From Chara braunii (Eukaryota; Streptophyta; Charophyceae; Charales; Characeae): a stretch of DNA of 63,038 bases. The translations under genes were made by a program, and so were the position numbers. This document shows positions 11,402 through 20,963 of the stretch, piece after piece (the first letter of the stretch is position 1; every line of letters starts with the position of its first letter). The notes below the pieces were generated by a model, which saw only the letters and a program-made list of their open reading frames with translations, was not told the origin of the DNA and searched no databases. The DNA lies in contig BFEA01000034.1 in the NCBI GenBank assembly GCA_003427395.1, positions 2,065,089 through 2,128,126 on the forward strand, given 5' to 3'.

Positions 11402-12056
11402 CCAGATTTGAAAAGCAAAATTCGTCTCAGAAACATCGCTTCAATGAACTCACCAGATCTTGGTCATGCTTAGATGCGAAGATTGATTTATTACGAGGGG
11501 GATGTTTGAAAGGCACTGTGTGACGAGCGAGCCCGTGTAGTGAGAGGTGGAGACGAACTGCTTGGTTTTGTGCAGAAGAAGCCAGGAATATCTGGGGCGC
11601 AGTGACCGCCCCAAAGGGGGACCCTGTTTATGACTCTCAACCCTGATCTTAGGGTGCGGGGGGGTTGTGACTAAGATATTCAGAGACATTTTGTATAAAC
11701 ATTGACGGAGGACTTGGTGGCTTCCACTGAACAAAACGGCTTCCTCAACCGGTGCATCCTGAACTAGTGGAAGAGCGATCTTCTATCTCTGCCCGAGAAA
11801 GGGAATCGTTGTCTGTTTTATGAGTTCGAAGTGCGGGCGTTTAATCACTCATTTATCCTCACTGTTCATACTGAACGAATATATTAAATCTGGCAGGCTC
11901 GTGTATGCAGTCAATTCTCACTGGTCAAGGGTAAAGTTGAGGGTGTGCTTATGAGAGAGTGAAAGGGAGCACCTCGGAAGTGGGCGTGGCGAGTGACAGG
12001 CGTCGTTGCCCTTGGCTTCGGCGAACAGTAGGCGGCCCCTCTCGGGTTTCCTCACA
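9102..12056 (+). mobile_element. Element A, rear part of the 5' LTR
   Basis: This matches 30167-32869 in the full 3' LTR and ends CCTCACA just before a primer site. The first 1.1 kb of the LTR is absent here but present, reversed, at 43423-44514. About 29 bp present in the 3' LTR (30138-30166) are missing at the break. The two LTR copies also differ by a 418-bp segment found only here (about 10043-10461) and by ~335 bp found only in the 3' LTR (about 32450-32785). The TA microsatellite at 11280-11400 is longer here. Confidence 0.85.
11280..11400. repeat. (TA)n microsatellite with ATGT interruptions
   Basis: An almost pure TA tract, interrupted twice by TATGTATG. The equivalent place in the 3' LTR (31856-31870) has only a short TA run. 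Confidence 0.9.
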
Positions 12057-12058
12057 AC

Positions 12059-12077
12059 TTGGCACCGTTGTCGGGAA
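12059..12077 (+). other. Primer binding site of element A
   Basis: TTGGCACCGTTGTCGGGAA lies two bases after the LTR end CCTCACA. It closely resembles the TTGGCGCCGTTGCCGGGG type of primer site found in plant Athila/Tat-lineage Ty3/gypsy elements. The exact tRNA cannot be assigned from the window. Confidence 0.75.
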
Positions 12078-12702
12078 GGGGATTGCACCCCCAAGTTCGC
12101 GGCCTTCCCCAACCAATGGGGGTGCACGGGCTGATTAGTCAAACACTAATTAGCATGTTTTCTTGATTAGTTTTTATTTTTTATAATTGTTTTATTTAGT
12201 TCTTTTGAAATATCTTCTGATCCGCGTGTTTTTGTGTGAACCGCACAGGGATCAAAGTTTGTCTCCTCGAAGAGACGAACATTTTGAGACACTTTTCGGT
12301 AAATTCTGACAGCTAAATTTTTGGGAAATAAATTTTCTTTAATTTTATAATTATTAATTCAAAATTTCCCTTTTTGTTTACTATTTATTACGAAAAATAG
12401 GAGCAAAATCTGGGGAAAACCCCTGCACCAAAGTTGTCCAGAATATTTTTCCTGACATTTTGAGACCTTAGTCGGAGAAAACGGGCGCCGTTTGTAGAAA
12501 CGGCGAGCTCCAGCAGATAAGAAAAAAAAAAGAAAATAAAGGAAAACTTTGAATTTCTTTGTGATTTGATTGAAATTAAAAGGGAAAGAAATAAAGGAAA
12601 GTAGTCCGATAAGATTTTTCTATAAACCTTGTAGAATCTAGCGAAAAATTTCGTACGTCGATACGTAGTTTCCGGTGAGCATGCGAGCACGCGCAAGATC
12701 AT

Positions 12703-12770
12703 TAAACCCTAATTGGGAAAACCCTAATTAGGGGAGACCCTAGTTAGGCAAAACCCTAATTAGGGCTTTA
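12703..12770. repeat. Palindromic AAACCCTAATTAGGG cluster
   Basis: Four near-copies of ACCCTAATTAGGG in 68 bp. The core joins CCCTAA and TTAGGG head to head, so it looks telomere-like, but the spacing is not that of a telomeric array and each unit is self-complementary. Confidence 0.6.
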
Positions 12771-12973
12771 GGAAGCGAGAGCAATCCCTAATATTATAGT
12801 AAAACCAGAATGTAGAAGGTGCTCACAAATGCCTTAAATTTTGTACTTTTCGGTATTTTTATTTGTTTTATTGATTAAAATTTGTGGAAAATATTTAAAG
12901 TAGTATTTTTATAATTTTAATTGCTTAAAATTGCTCTGCAGATTTCTTTTGGCAACAGATTAAGGGACTATTG

Positions 12974-14260
12974 TCCCGAACTCCATCCCCACGGGGGGGA
13001 GGGGAACTGCTGCCAAAAAATTTTAAAATTTCTATTTTATATGAATTTTTGGCTAATTAATTGACAAAAATAATATAAAATCCAGTAAAAATCAGTTTAC
13101 CATATTTTCACTATTCCTCTTAATTTTTCCCTTCCGACAACGTTTATTGTGGGCTTTGCCCGAACCCCATCCCAACGGGGGGAGGCGAAGTGCTGCTAAA
13201 ATTTTGATAAATTTCCTAAAACTAGTTCTTACATATGCTACCAGACGGGCTGCCTGGGTCCCGGGTGGCCATCCCGTGCAAGGACAAGGGAGGGTCCCAC
13301 AAAAAACAAACAAAATCCAAAAAATCCGAAAAAAAACCTATGTTATGCAAAAAAATAAACTAAACAACGTTTACCCCAGGGTCACATCAAAATTATTTAC
13401 CAATTTTAAAATATAAAATACAAATTTAAAATATTTTTTATTTTTTTATTTTTTAAATCTTTTTGGCCCTGTCGGGCAAGTGACCCAGGGCCACTCTGGT
13501 AGCCTAGGTTCTTACCTATAAAAGTTTTCAAACTCAGCAAACTTATAGATATATTATACCCTAATATGTATAAACAAGAAAAGGGATTTTATCATAATTA
13601 AATACATTTTCTTTGAATTAAAAATAGAAAAATACTAGGAAGTTCCCTAGAGAGGGAAGAAGAATAGAAGATGGGGTAACCGAGGTTCGGACGAACTTAC
13701 AGGGACTTTCCCGAGGGTTTGAGACTGGAAAAAGGGATTTTCGATAATTAAAAATATGTTTTTCTGTATTTATCTGATATAAATTAGAAACAAATAAAAG
13801 GGAAAGTAAAAAAGAGGTATGCATTTGCCGCGTCACTCGGTAGGGTTTACCTCGGGTATCCCTGTGCATTGAGCACGCGTCAATGAGTGCTTCTTCATAG
13901 AAAGCTAATTTTTGTTAATTTAAATTAATTAAATCCACGAAAATTAACAAAATGGCTTAGAAATCGGCAAGAGAGCGTGTGCAGCTCGTTTACCTTTGTC
14001 CGCAGCTAATAGGCAAGGTCTGTTGGCCGAGAGGGTGTCTGAGGAGCAGTAGGCAGGATTCCCTCGAATTGTGGATGCGCCTTACATTCGAGGGAACTTG
14101 GATATAAGGCTTGTGAGCCCAATCTGAGTTCGGAAAATATGCCCCAGTCGTCTAGGCTACTCTTGGACCCGTCCAGGACATAGGCAGGGAGCGTTTATTC
14201 AGGAATCGCCTCCCAAACCCCATCCCCACGGGGGGGGGCGAAGCGCTGCCGAAATTTTCC
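12974..14260 (+). repeat. Three dispersed copies of a CCCCATCCCCACGGGGGG motif
   Basis: About 48-bp copies near 12974-13025, 13158-13206 and 14211-14260 share CCGAAC(C/T)CCATCCC followed by ACGGGGGG, then a GAAGTGCTGC-like block and AAATTTT. Each can fold through CCCC/GGGG pairing. Conserved copies in an otherwise decayed leader suggest a cis-acting element such as a dimerisation, packaging or splice-related site; this is inference. Confidence 0.6.
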
Positions 14261-14326
14261 TAGGGTTTTAGAGTTTCCCTTGTTCATACTCTTAAGCCCT
14301 TCTGTACACATAAGCACCTAGATCGG

Positions 14327-15349
14327 ATGTGGCAATCCGAGGTCATAGAGGTGTACAAGGTTGATCGTGCGTGGGAGATAGAGCCCCCAAAGCTCGTAGC
14401 TGGGGGCCTAGTAGAGTTTACACTTCCTGAACGGCCCACTGATTGACACGACAGGCAGTCCCGGTGGAGGTCTGTTTTTTTATCCTCTGATGCTTGGCTG
14501 TGGACACACAGCGAGCACCTTAGAGGAGAGAGGGGAGGTATGACAGGCGGACTAGTGAGGGTCTACTTGTACTTAGGGGAGGAGGAGGCCAAAGAGGCCG
14601 CCTTGAGTCTCGTGACCTGGGGGACCAGTTCGATTATTGGTAGAGCCCTACGGTACTTACAGGAGGAGGTTGATGTTTTTCGGGAAGACGAAGAGCCTAT
14701 TGACCTTGTTTCACGGGCGACCTCCCCTTTCTATCACGGGCAATCTCTTGATAGCACCAAACACTTTCTTCCCGCATTCAGGGACCGGTTGGAGAGCAGT
14801 TCTCCCCAGTTTCATGGCAGACACAGTCTTCGGAGGGATATGAGGTTTAGTTGAGGCTTACCTCGCATTCAAAGAGCTTGAGCTCTTTGTCAGACGGAGT
14901 CTCGACGCTTCCTACATATACTACTCCCTCGCGGCGTCAGGCCTTCGCTGGGGAGATGAGAGGGTTCAACTGATAGAGTTGATCCGCTCCTTAGGGGACG
15001 ATTGCCAGAGGGGAGTGCCGCCGCCCTCGTACGTGTGGGACGTATTGGATCGGGGGCTTCGAGATGGGCCTGAGTACTTTACTTATATAGGCAGATTTTT
15101 CTCGGAGGGCTGGGCAGCTGGTGGAGTGAGAACGCTGGACCTCTCATATGTGATTACCAGTTGTCACGATATTATCGGGCGATAGGGCTCCCCCCGTACC
15201 GCATAGAGGACGAGGCGGACGAGAACGGGTGGATTAGAGAGGACGAAGAGGAGGCCTGGGAGCCAGATTGGATTGACTCCGAGAGCGAGGAGGAGATTGA
15301 CGTCACTGACGCTCACTTTCCTAGGATAGGAGTCGTCGTCAGGACATAG
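14327..15349 (+). pseudogene. Element A accessory ORF, family F1, copy a
   Basis: First member of a repeated, unrecognised protein family. ATG at 14327; stop at about 14447; at least one frameshift between 14540 and 14760; stop at 14844-14846; then open to 15183; then a frame change into an acidic tail ending at 15349. Landmarks shared with copy b: SRWRSVFL...DAWLW near 14460-14500, and a P-S-F-M-A-D-x-V-F-G block near 14800-14840. A C-terminal domain follows (YSLAASGLRWGDERVQLIEL, 14920-14980) ending in a YIGRFFSEGW block, and then a tail very rich in Asp/Glu. The PxFMxDxVFG block matches copies in element D. No known function. Decay by stops and frameshifts indicates an inactive copy. Confidence 0.6.
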
Positions 15350-15493
15350 GAGACGGTGTGTCGCGGTACGTGCAGGGAGGTTGTTTGGGTCCGAGAGTTA
15401 TTGATGAGGGAGTTATCCTAACGATAGTTCAAGTGAGGAGTGGTGACTGAGTGGACTTGGTAGTTAGTGTATTCAGCCGCGGGCTGTGACCCG

Positions 15494-16372
15494 ATGATAG
15501 AGCAGGTCGACAGAGTTGAGCTCCAGATGGGCAGTGCTAGATGGCCTTGGCCTCCTGAGACCGTGGCGCCCAACATACTAGAGTTTGATCTACCGACCAG
15601 GAGTGTGGTCGGACGCGGATATGGACTTCAGAGCCGGTGGAGATCGACATTGTTGGAGCCCGACGTGCACTTGTGGTCCTATGCGGTTGAGACCTTCAAG
15701 TCGGACAACCAGCAGTGGCGGGTGTCTGGTACGATGAGCGTGGAGGTCATAGGACATATTTATTACTCACGCACGATAGAGGCGACGGTCCATTATGAGG
15801 GGCTAGTCTATGATCACCGGCGAGGTGAGCACGGGGGGAGGACCATCCTGTGGGGGACTGTCAAGAGCGTTCGCAGGAAGGCCGAGGACTTGTATGGCCC
15901 AGTTAGGGTAGTGAGGACGACCCTCCGGATCGGAGGGGCCTTTCCATTTCCTAGTGTGCGACGGCGAGTGAGGGTCTCGACATTTGTTGCAGAGGAGCTC
16001 TAGGGTCTGGCCCGTATTTCCGAGACTTATCATGCTAACCTCGAGTTGGATGGGTTGAGGAGAGGGCTAGCGGACCGAGATTGGATTAGCGCCCAATTCA
16101 TCGCAAGGCCTTTTGTTGGGAAAAGGGGGCTCCAGCTTGTAGAGTTCATACGAGCTTTGGCACCTGCCGGAGACCCTGAGTCTTTCTTTTCCTACCAGCC
16201 TCCGGAGTTCTGGTTAGCCCTGGAGAGAGAGACCCAGAGACCTACAGATTATCTAGAGGGCGTAGGCCGACTCCTGAGTGAGGCAGCCGAGGACAGGCCT
16301 GCCCTGCTCATTTCGATCTGGGAGGTTGAGGAACACTATCAGCGGGAGGACCTTGTAGTGGTACGCCGATGA
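15494..16372 (+). pseudogene. Element A accessory ORF, family F1, copy b (best preserved in A)
   Basis: Frame from ATG 15494 to 16372 with a single in-frame TAG at 16001-16003, about 292 residues. Domain 1 (residues 1-170) appears beta-rich: SRWRSTLLEPDVHLW near residue 45, SGTMSVEVIGHIYY near 80, RTTLRIGG then RRRVRVSTFV near 140-165. Domain 2 (residues 180-290) appears helical: ARPFVGKRGLQLVEFIRAL, then a basic/acidic helix and DYLEGVGRLLSEA. After a frame change an acidic, Trp/Gly-containing tail continues to about 16590, like the tail of copy a. The same order of blocks occurs in four copies upstream of gag in element D. Not matched to any family I know. Confidence 0.65.
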
Positions 16373-16715
16373 TAGGGAGGCCTTCGACGATATAGAGCCT
16401 TGGGGGGATCAGGACCAGGGCTGGGGAGATTTGGCGATTGACATCGGAGAGGCGGTGGAGCAGGGCCGCGTAGGTGGAGAGGCGCAGCCGGAGGACGGTT
16501 GGAGACGCCTCCTTCGGGCCGAGGGACAGGAGGCTATCCCTTGGGGACGCGAGATAGATGGGGATGGAGACGCGAACATGGATTATTGACCGAAGATTGT
16601 GAGCGTATGCGAGCTGGAAGGAGAGAGTTAGAGAAGATGCTAGGGGTTATAGATGGGACGGCATGTGATGTCCTTTAGACGAGTTTAATGGGATCAGCTA
16701 CTCACCGAGGGATGA

Positions 16716-17087
16716 GGCCCTACGAGAGAGGAAATCGATGATGTCGTACGATCCCTGAACAAGAAGACAAGCAGAGAGGTTCTCCCATACGAGCTCGACG
16801 CATACGATTATGTCCAAGGAGGAGGCGTATATCCTTGGCGAGTGTATGTTCTCACATATCACTTCATTAGCCTGGACGAGTATGACGTGCGAAATTATAT
16901 TCCTGCGACTCGTGCTAGACGAGAGTTGAGTGTGAAGGCTTGGAAGACCGCTGCTGGGTTGGTAGCAGGAGAGGTGGTACGATTACAACATGAAAGAAAG
17001 GTAGTTAGTAGGGATACTGGGATCAGAGTGTTCACAGGAATTCCGAGTCCCCCTGTCATAGGGAGAAACTTATCTAGATATGAATGA
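16716..17087 (+). pseudogene. Element A accessory ORF, family F3, copy a
   Basis: Open frame of about 124 codons after a TGA at 16713. Blocks: REVLPYELDAYDYV, then VYVLTYHFISLDEYDVRNYI, then an Ala/Arg-rich helix, then IRVFTGIPSPP. The same blocks in the same order appear at 19563-20060 and 20070-20565. Small alpha/beta protein of unknown function. It has no ATG in its first half, so the start is unknown; it may have been fused to, or spliced from, the preceding ORF. Confidence 0.55.
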
Positions 17088-17163
17088 CATGAGATGATAG
17101 AGTTGGTGACATGGATGAGAGACCAGGAACATTAGCACTTGCTTTGATGAGGCGGATAACGTG

Positions 17164-17919
17164 ATGAGGAGTGATGCAGATGTATGGTTGACATACGTTT
17201 TGACACGTGATTCAGATTTCGATAGAGCGAGAAAGCTGATAGCGCCAAGAGAGACGGGTGTGGGTTACGATGTACCTCTTCCGGTACGCTTAGAGGAGAT
17301 AGCTAGTGTGCCGGTTCGACACTTTGGCACTTGGTTGGCTGAGGGAGTTTTCTTGTGGACGGTGATTACAGAGGATAGAGGATTCGATATTCCCCGACGA
17401 CTGGAAGGAATAGGACATCTTGTGTTTGACAAAACACGAGATATAGAGATAGGGTTGACGCCTGACGGTGTTAGCAGAGGTTGGTGGAGGTACGAAGTCT
17501 TGACGGAGTCGATAGTGAGACGACAACTGACGATTTTTGCAGGAGACAGGCCTTACACCGTCCGAGTCGAAATTGGGCCTCCGCACTTAGTCTACCATCC
17601 GGTAGAGAGCTGGAGGTTGACTCTTCCTACGTTTGTTGTGGAACAAACTTATGGGAGCATAGACTGTCTGACTAGAGCAGTAAACCACACGTTGTACGCG
17701 CTCTGGTTATGACTAGCGCCTCGATTTAGAAAGGCGTACTATGCAATCTGCGTGAGGTGGGGACCCCTAGACAAGGAAACGTTGAGAACCCTGATCGACG
17801 CTATCTACTGGATAGATTGTCTGAGGCCTGCTGATATGATCTACTATTGTCGTAGACGCGTAGGGGACAGATACCCTGGCTTGGAGGACCTGAGGTATCT
17901 GCTCGAGGACCAGCAATAG
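17164..17919 (+). pseudogene. Element A accessory ORF, family F1, copy c
   Basis: Frame from ATG 17164 to the TAG at 17917-17919 with one in-frame TGA at 17710-17712, about 251 residues. Domain 1 contains GVFLWTVITED, RRLEGIGHLVFDKT, then TVRVEIG and a LPTFVVEQTYGS block. Domain 2 reads AYYAICVRWGPLDKETLRTL with a GLEDLRYLLED end. RVEIG...PTFVVxxxxGS aligns with RVEVGG...PRFMVDLVFGS of the D copy at 56592-57191. This is the strongest link between the two elements. Unknown function. Confidence 0.65.
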
Positions 17920-17924
17920 GAGAC

Positions 17925-18206
17925 ATGCCAGGTCGGACGACTACGAGGATTAATGTAAGCAGGCAATTAGTGAACGAAGGTTTCACGGTGACTGTCTTAC
18001 TCAGAGCACACATAGACGAGGACCTGACAGAGCACGAGTGTTTTCTACGAGCCAGAGAATTCATTCGGGAATACAAACCAGGAGTCCTCCCATGCGTGAC
18101 TTTCCAGACCAAGATAACGTACGAAGTGATGGTATGGTCGACCGGATACCTACGTGCGGAGTTGTTCTTTGATGAGACGGTAGTGGAAGCTAGGAGTAGG
18201 ATATAA
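17925..18206 (+). CDS. Element A accessory ORF, family F2, copy a
   Basis: Uninterrupted 93-codon frame, ATG at 17925, only 5 bp after the stop of F1 copy c. Mixed charged and hydrophobic small protein: a DEDLTEHE helix, IREYKPGVLP, then YEVMVWSTGYLRAELFF and DETVVEARSRI. It aligns with the next ORF (18320-18646), so the two are a local duplication. No signal peptide or membrane segment. Unknown function; I see no match elsewhere in the window. Confidence 0.5.
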   Translation: MPGRTTTRINVSRQLVNEGFTVTVLLRAHIDEDLTEHECFLRAREFIREYKPGVLPCVTFQTKITYEVMVWSTGYLRAELFFDETVVEARSRI

Positions 18207-18319
18207 GTCAAGTTACCTTGTCATGACAGAGCGCGAGCTACCACTATATCGATATAGACCCCGAGCTTCGTACTCACTCCGGTGGGATCGCAGAGGGTCC
18301 GACTCCTGGAGGAGTGTGA

Positions 18320-18646
18320 ATGGTTGGAATTCCCGAATATGGGAGTGTGACTACCTGCCTGCCTTCTCTGCTGCGACTTCCGTATGCCCGAGTTGTTTCT
18401 AGGCACTTATTGTGTGACGACGAGACACTACAGATTCTTATGAGGGTGAGCATAGAAGAGGAACTGTCGGATAGTGAGTTCAAAGAATTTGTTGAGGACG
18501 TCATACGGGAACAAAGGTTAGGAACACTGAAAGAGTTGACAACACAGAGTTGGGTGGTGTATGAGGTGATCATCTGCGTGAAAGGAAGAGTGCGTTTAGA
18601 GATGGTTTGAGACGAGACACCCTTGGAAGCTCGAAATAATATGTGA
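18320..18646 (+). pseudogene. Element A accessory ORF, family F2, copy b
   Basis: ATG at 18320, in-frame TGA at 18608-18610, then DETPLEARNNM and a final TGA at 18644. Shared with copy a: a charged EEELSDSE helix, IREQRLGTL, YEVIICVKGRVRLEM, and DETxxEAR after the stop. The conserved DETxxEAR downstream of the TGA shows that the stop is a mutation, not the original end. Confidence 0.55.
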
Positions 18647-18681
18647 TAGGTGTTTTGGGCTTGGAGAGAGATGGGTCCCAG

Positions 18682-19044
18682 ATGATGGACGACCTAGAGG
18701 AGAGGAAAAAGAGAGTCGAAGATCAAATTATAGAATTAGTGGTTAATCAAGTTAAGGAATTCGGCATCAAGATTCAAGATAGTGGGCCTAACAAGGATAA
18801 GAGTGGGCTACGTAAGATAGAAGGAGCGACGAGGGCAGTAGAAAGGCTTTTCAGAAAAGATAGAGAATTCTTCGGAAGATAGCGTCTAGAATTTTGGGAG
18901 AGCGTCAAGAGGAGAGATCGTAGTAGTAAGGAACAGGAGGGGTCACTTGAGTTGACGGGAAGGAAAGAGGAGTTGTCAGGGGTTGTAACGTCGAAAGAAA
19001 AGACAAATGTTGAAGGAACGTCGGACAATGAAAGGAGACGATGA
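18682..19044 (+). pseudogene. Element A charged, coiled-coil-like ORF
   Basis: ATG at 18682, in-frame TAG at 18880-18882, final TGA at 19042-19044. The product is about 120 residues, Lys/Glu/Arg-rich with no hydrophobic core except a heptad-like stretch (VEDQIIELVVNQVKEF). Its stop overlaps the ATG of the next ORF as ATGA. Function unknown. Confidence 0.4.
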
Positions 19045-19538
19045 GCTTTGAAAAATATTATATGCGCATTGTAGGAAGGTCAGATGAACCAGTCGCTTGT
19101 GTGGTGATACAATTGGTCCACCTGGACAGACTTAGCGTAATCGAAGAAGCAGAGTGTACTCGACAAGTTGTGCAGAAAGCGCGAGTGACCGGAATCTGGG
19201 TAGGAGAGGGAAGCGCGTGTCTGATCAACTACTCGCTGTGCGTGTCTCCCTTACATGAGCACCCCTTGAGTAGGGTATGGCGCGGGACTCCTAGAAAGGC
19301 TGAAAAACTCTTAAAAAGTGAGGCGGAAGTGGCTGGAGATTTAGCAAAGGTCATAGTAGAGAGTTCCGTCCTCAGAATGTTCAAAGCGCACAACCATTAC
19401 TGGAGCAAGTACCTTAAGACTTTCGCATATATTGAAGATTTTGGGGATATAGACGACTTCGAGACATTCTACGAATTCTTGGAGGATTCTACGGACAAAG
19501 TCCTGTTGGCTTTAGCGTTGATCTCGATGGAATGTTAG
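19041..19538 (+). CDS. Element A accessory ORF, single-copy, unknown
   Basis: Intact 165-codon frame starting at ATG 19041, overlapping the previous stop in an ATGA arrangement. The N-terminal half has alternating hydrophobic residues (MRIVGRSDEPVACVVIQLVH). The middle is basic. The C-terminus is strongly acidic with FAYIEDFGDIDDFETF. No membrane segment. Its opening resembles the MTVxFxxLDxY start of family F3 only weakly, so it could be a very diverged member. No known domain recognised. Confidence 0.5.
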   Translation: MSFEKYYMRIVGRSDEPVACVVIQLVHLDRLSVIEEAECTRQVVQKARVTGIWVGEGSACLINYSLCVSPLHEHPLSRVWRGTPRKAEKLLKSEAEVAGDLAKVIVESSVLRMFKAHNHYWSKYLKTFAYIEDFGDIDDFETFYEFLEDSTDKVLLALALISMEC

Positions 19539-19562
19539 GGGGTTCATGGAGACAGACGAGAG

Positions 19563-20060
19563 ATGTCACTACCGGAGGCAGAGTTAGTGCAAAGGAGACG
19601 GGGGTTTTCAGTATGGAGCGGACCTAGTAAACTTGAGCACGAGAAAGTCCTTCAAGATTTGAGCGCTATTAGCAGACGGTAAATCTTTCCTTACGAAGTA
19701 GTGAAGTATCAGGAGGCAAACAGCGGTCGGTAAAGAAATCAGTTTTATGTGATGACCGTATATTTTTCTGACTTCGGAATATACCACGTAGGTATATATT
19801 TACCTAGAGAGCGCGAGGATTTTTGTGTCTACACGAGGTGTTGGAGGATAGCCGCGTGGAAGCTGAGGGAAGAGAGAAAGAGATTAGAGGACTTGGAAAA
19901 GACTGTCGAGGTCTGCGACGACATCGCTATATTTGACGATCTGCCTAGGCCGCCGATCCCGTATAGAGGACTGGAGCAGAATGGATGGGAGCCGATAGTA
20001 GACTTCGTCAGGACAGTCAGGACGAGGAGTGAGCTCAGGAAAACGGTGAGGAACGAATAG
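19563..20060 (+). pseudogene. Element A accessory ORF, family F3, copy b
   Basis: ATG at 19563, in-frame TAA at 19680 and near 19731, then open from 19749 to 20060. Blocks: FPYEVVKYQEAN, VMTVYFSDFGIYHVGIYL, YTRCWRIAAWKLREERKRL, IAIFDDLPRPPIP. Copy c shares PYEVxxY, VMTVxF, VYxRCW, ExxRLxxLxK, IxIFxxxPxPPxP in order. Confidence 0.6.
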
Positions 20061-20069
20061 GATGAAGGA

Positions 20070-20565
20070 ATGAGTAAAGGGAGAGTTATCTCTGATTGCG
20101 AATTGCAGGCAAGAAGAGAAAGATTTCTTGCTGGAAACAGACCATCCGAGGAGAGACTAGAAACTATCTGTGGACTTTTGAGTTCCCTAGGGAGGAGAGA
20201 AGTGATTCCATATGAGGTAGAAAGGTACGAGTTTGTGGATAGTGGATGAGAGGAGATACGACTATATGTGATGACTGTCAGGTTTTTCCATTTAGACGTG
20301 TATGATGTGAGGATCTACCTACATGTGGAGAGAGGAGTAGACCTTTGTGTACGACCGATGTTGGGAGTGCGCTGAAGAGATTGTAGAAGTCGAAAGACAT
20401 AGATTACTATCGCTAGGGAAAAACGTTAACTGGAGCACGCGGATAACGATCTTTGGAGGGTTTCCTAAACCTCCGACTCCGAGTCAAATTGCGCAAAAGA
20501 GAAACTTTGGCACGGTGATTGAACTTGCCTTAAGGCATCAGGCGTTTGATGGCAAGAGGCGGTGA
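20070..20565 (+). pseudogene. Element A accessory ORF, family F3, copy c
   Basis: ATG at 20070, in-frame TGA near 20247, frameshift near 20345, end at 20565. Blocks: REVIPYEVERYEFV, VMTVRFFHLDVYDVRIYL, then after the frameshift VYDRCWECAEE and ITIFGGFPKPPTP. It is closer to copy b than to copy a, consistent with stepwise tandem duplication just upstream of gag. Confidence 0.6.
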
Positions 20566-20806
20566 GTACCCGTTGGCGGGTGCCAGTGCAGTGCAGCAAG
20601 GATTGAATGAAGTGTCCTGAGACAGGGGTGTTAGAGGTTAGGAGAGGTGCCGCATGTATAGAAGAAAAGGGCGGACGCCCTATACTCGACAGTGGGATAC
20701 TAAGTGTCGAAGGGACCCACGAGGTCCGAGACGAGACCGGAACACTGAGAGTGATACTGAGGGTTGTCGAGAGCTAGATTTAGGCATTTAGAGACCGGCG
20801 GGATTA

Positions 20807-20910
20807 GTTCTGACATTAGGTCCGGGCTGCCGGTTCTGACATTAGGTCCGGGCTGCCAGTTCTGACATTAGGTCCGGGCTGCCGGTTCTGACATTAGGTC
20901 CGGGCTGCCT
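20807..20910 (+). repeat. 26-bp minisatellite, four copies
   Basis: Four nearly identical units of GTTCTGACATTAGGTCCGGG plus CTGCCN, differing only at the last base, followed by a truncated start of a fifth. It lies 54 bp upstream of the gag start codon. Near-identity shows recent expansion. Confidence 0.9.
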
Positions 20911-20963
20911 GTTCGTGAAGTAAGGACAATAGACTCTAAGCATGGAGGAAGCGAGTTAAGTAT

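Larger units (their letters stand above)
12078..14326 (+). other. Long AT-rich leader of element A
   Basis: A 2.2 kb non-coding stretch between primer site and first accessory ORF. It holds a cluster of CCCTAATTAGGG palindromes (12703-12770) and three copies of a G-rich-loop motif (below). No conserved ORF is visible. Such a long leader is unusual even for giant elements. Confidence 0.6.

Noticed and set aside
12703-12770. Interstitial telomere
   Set aside because: Palindromic units with irregular spacing rather than an array of one oriented repeat.
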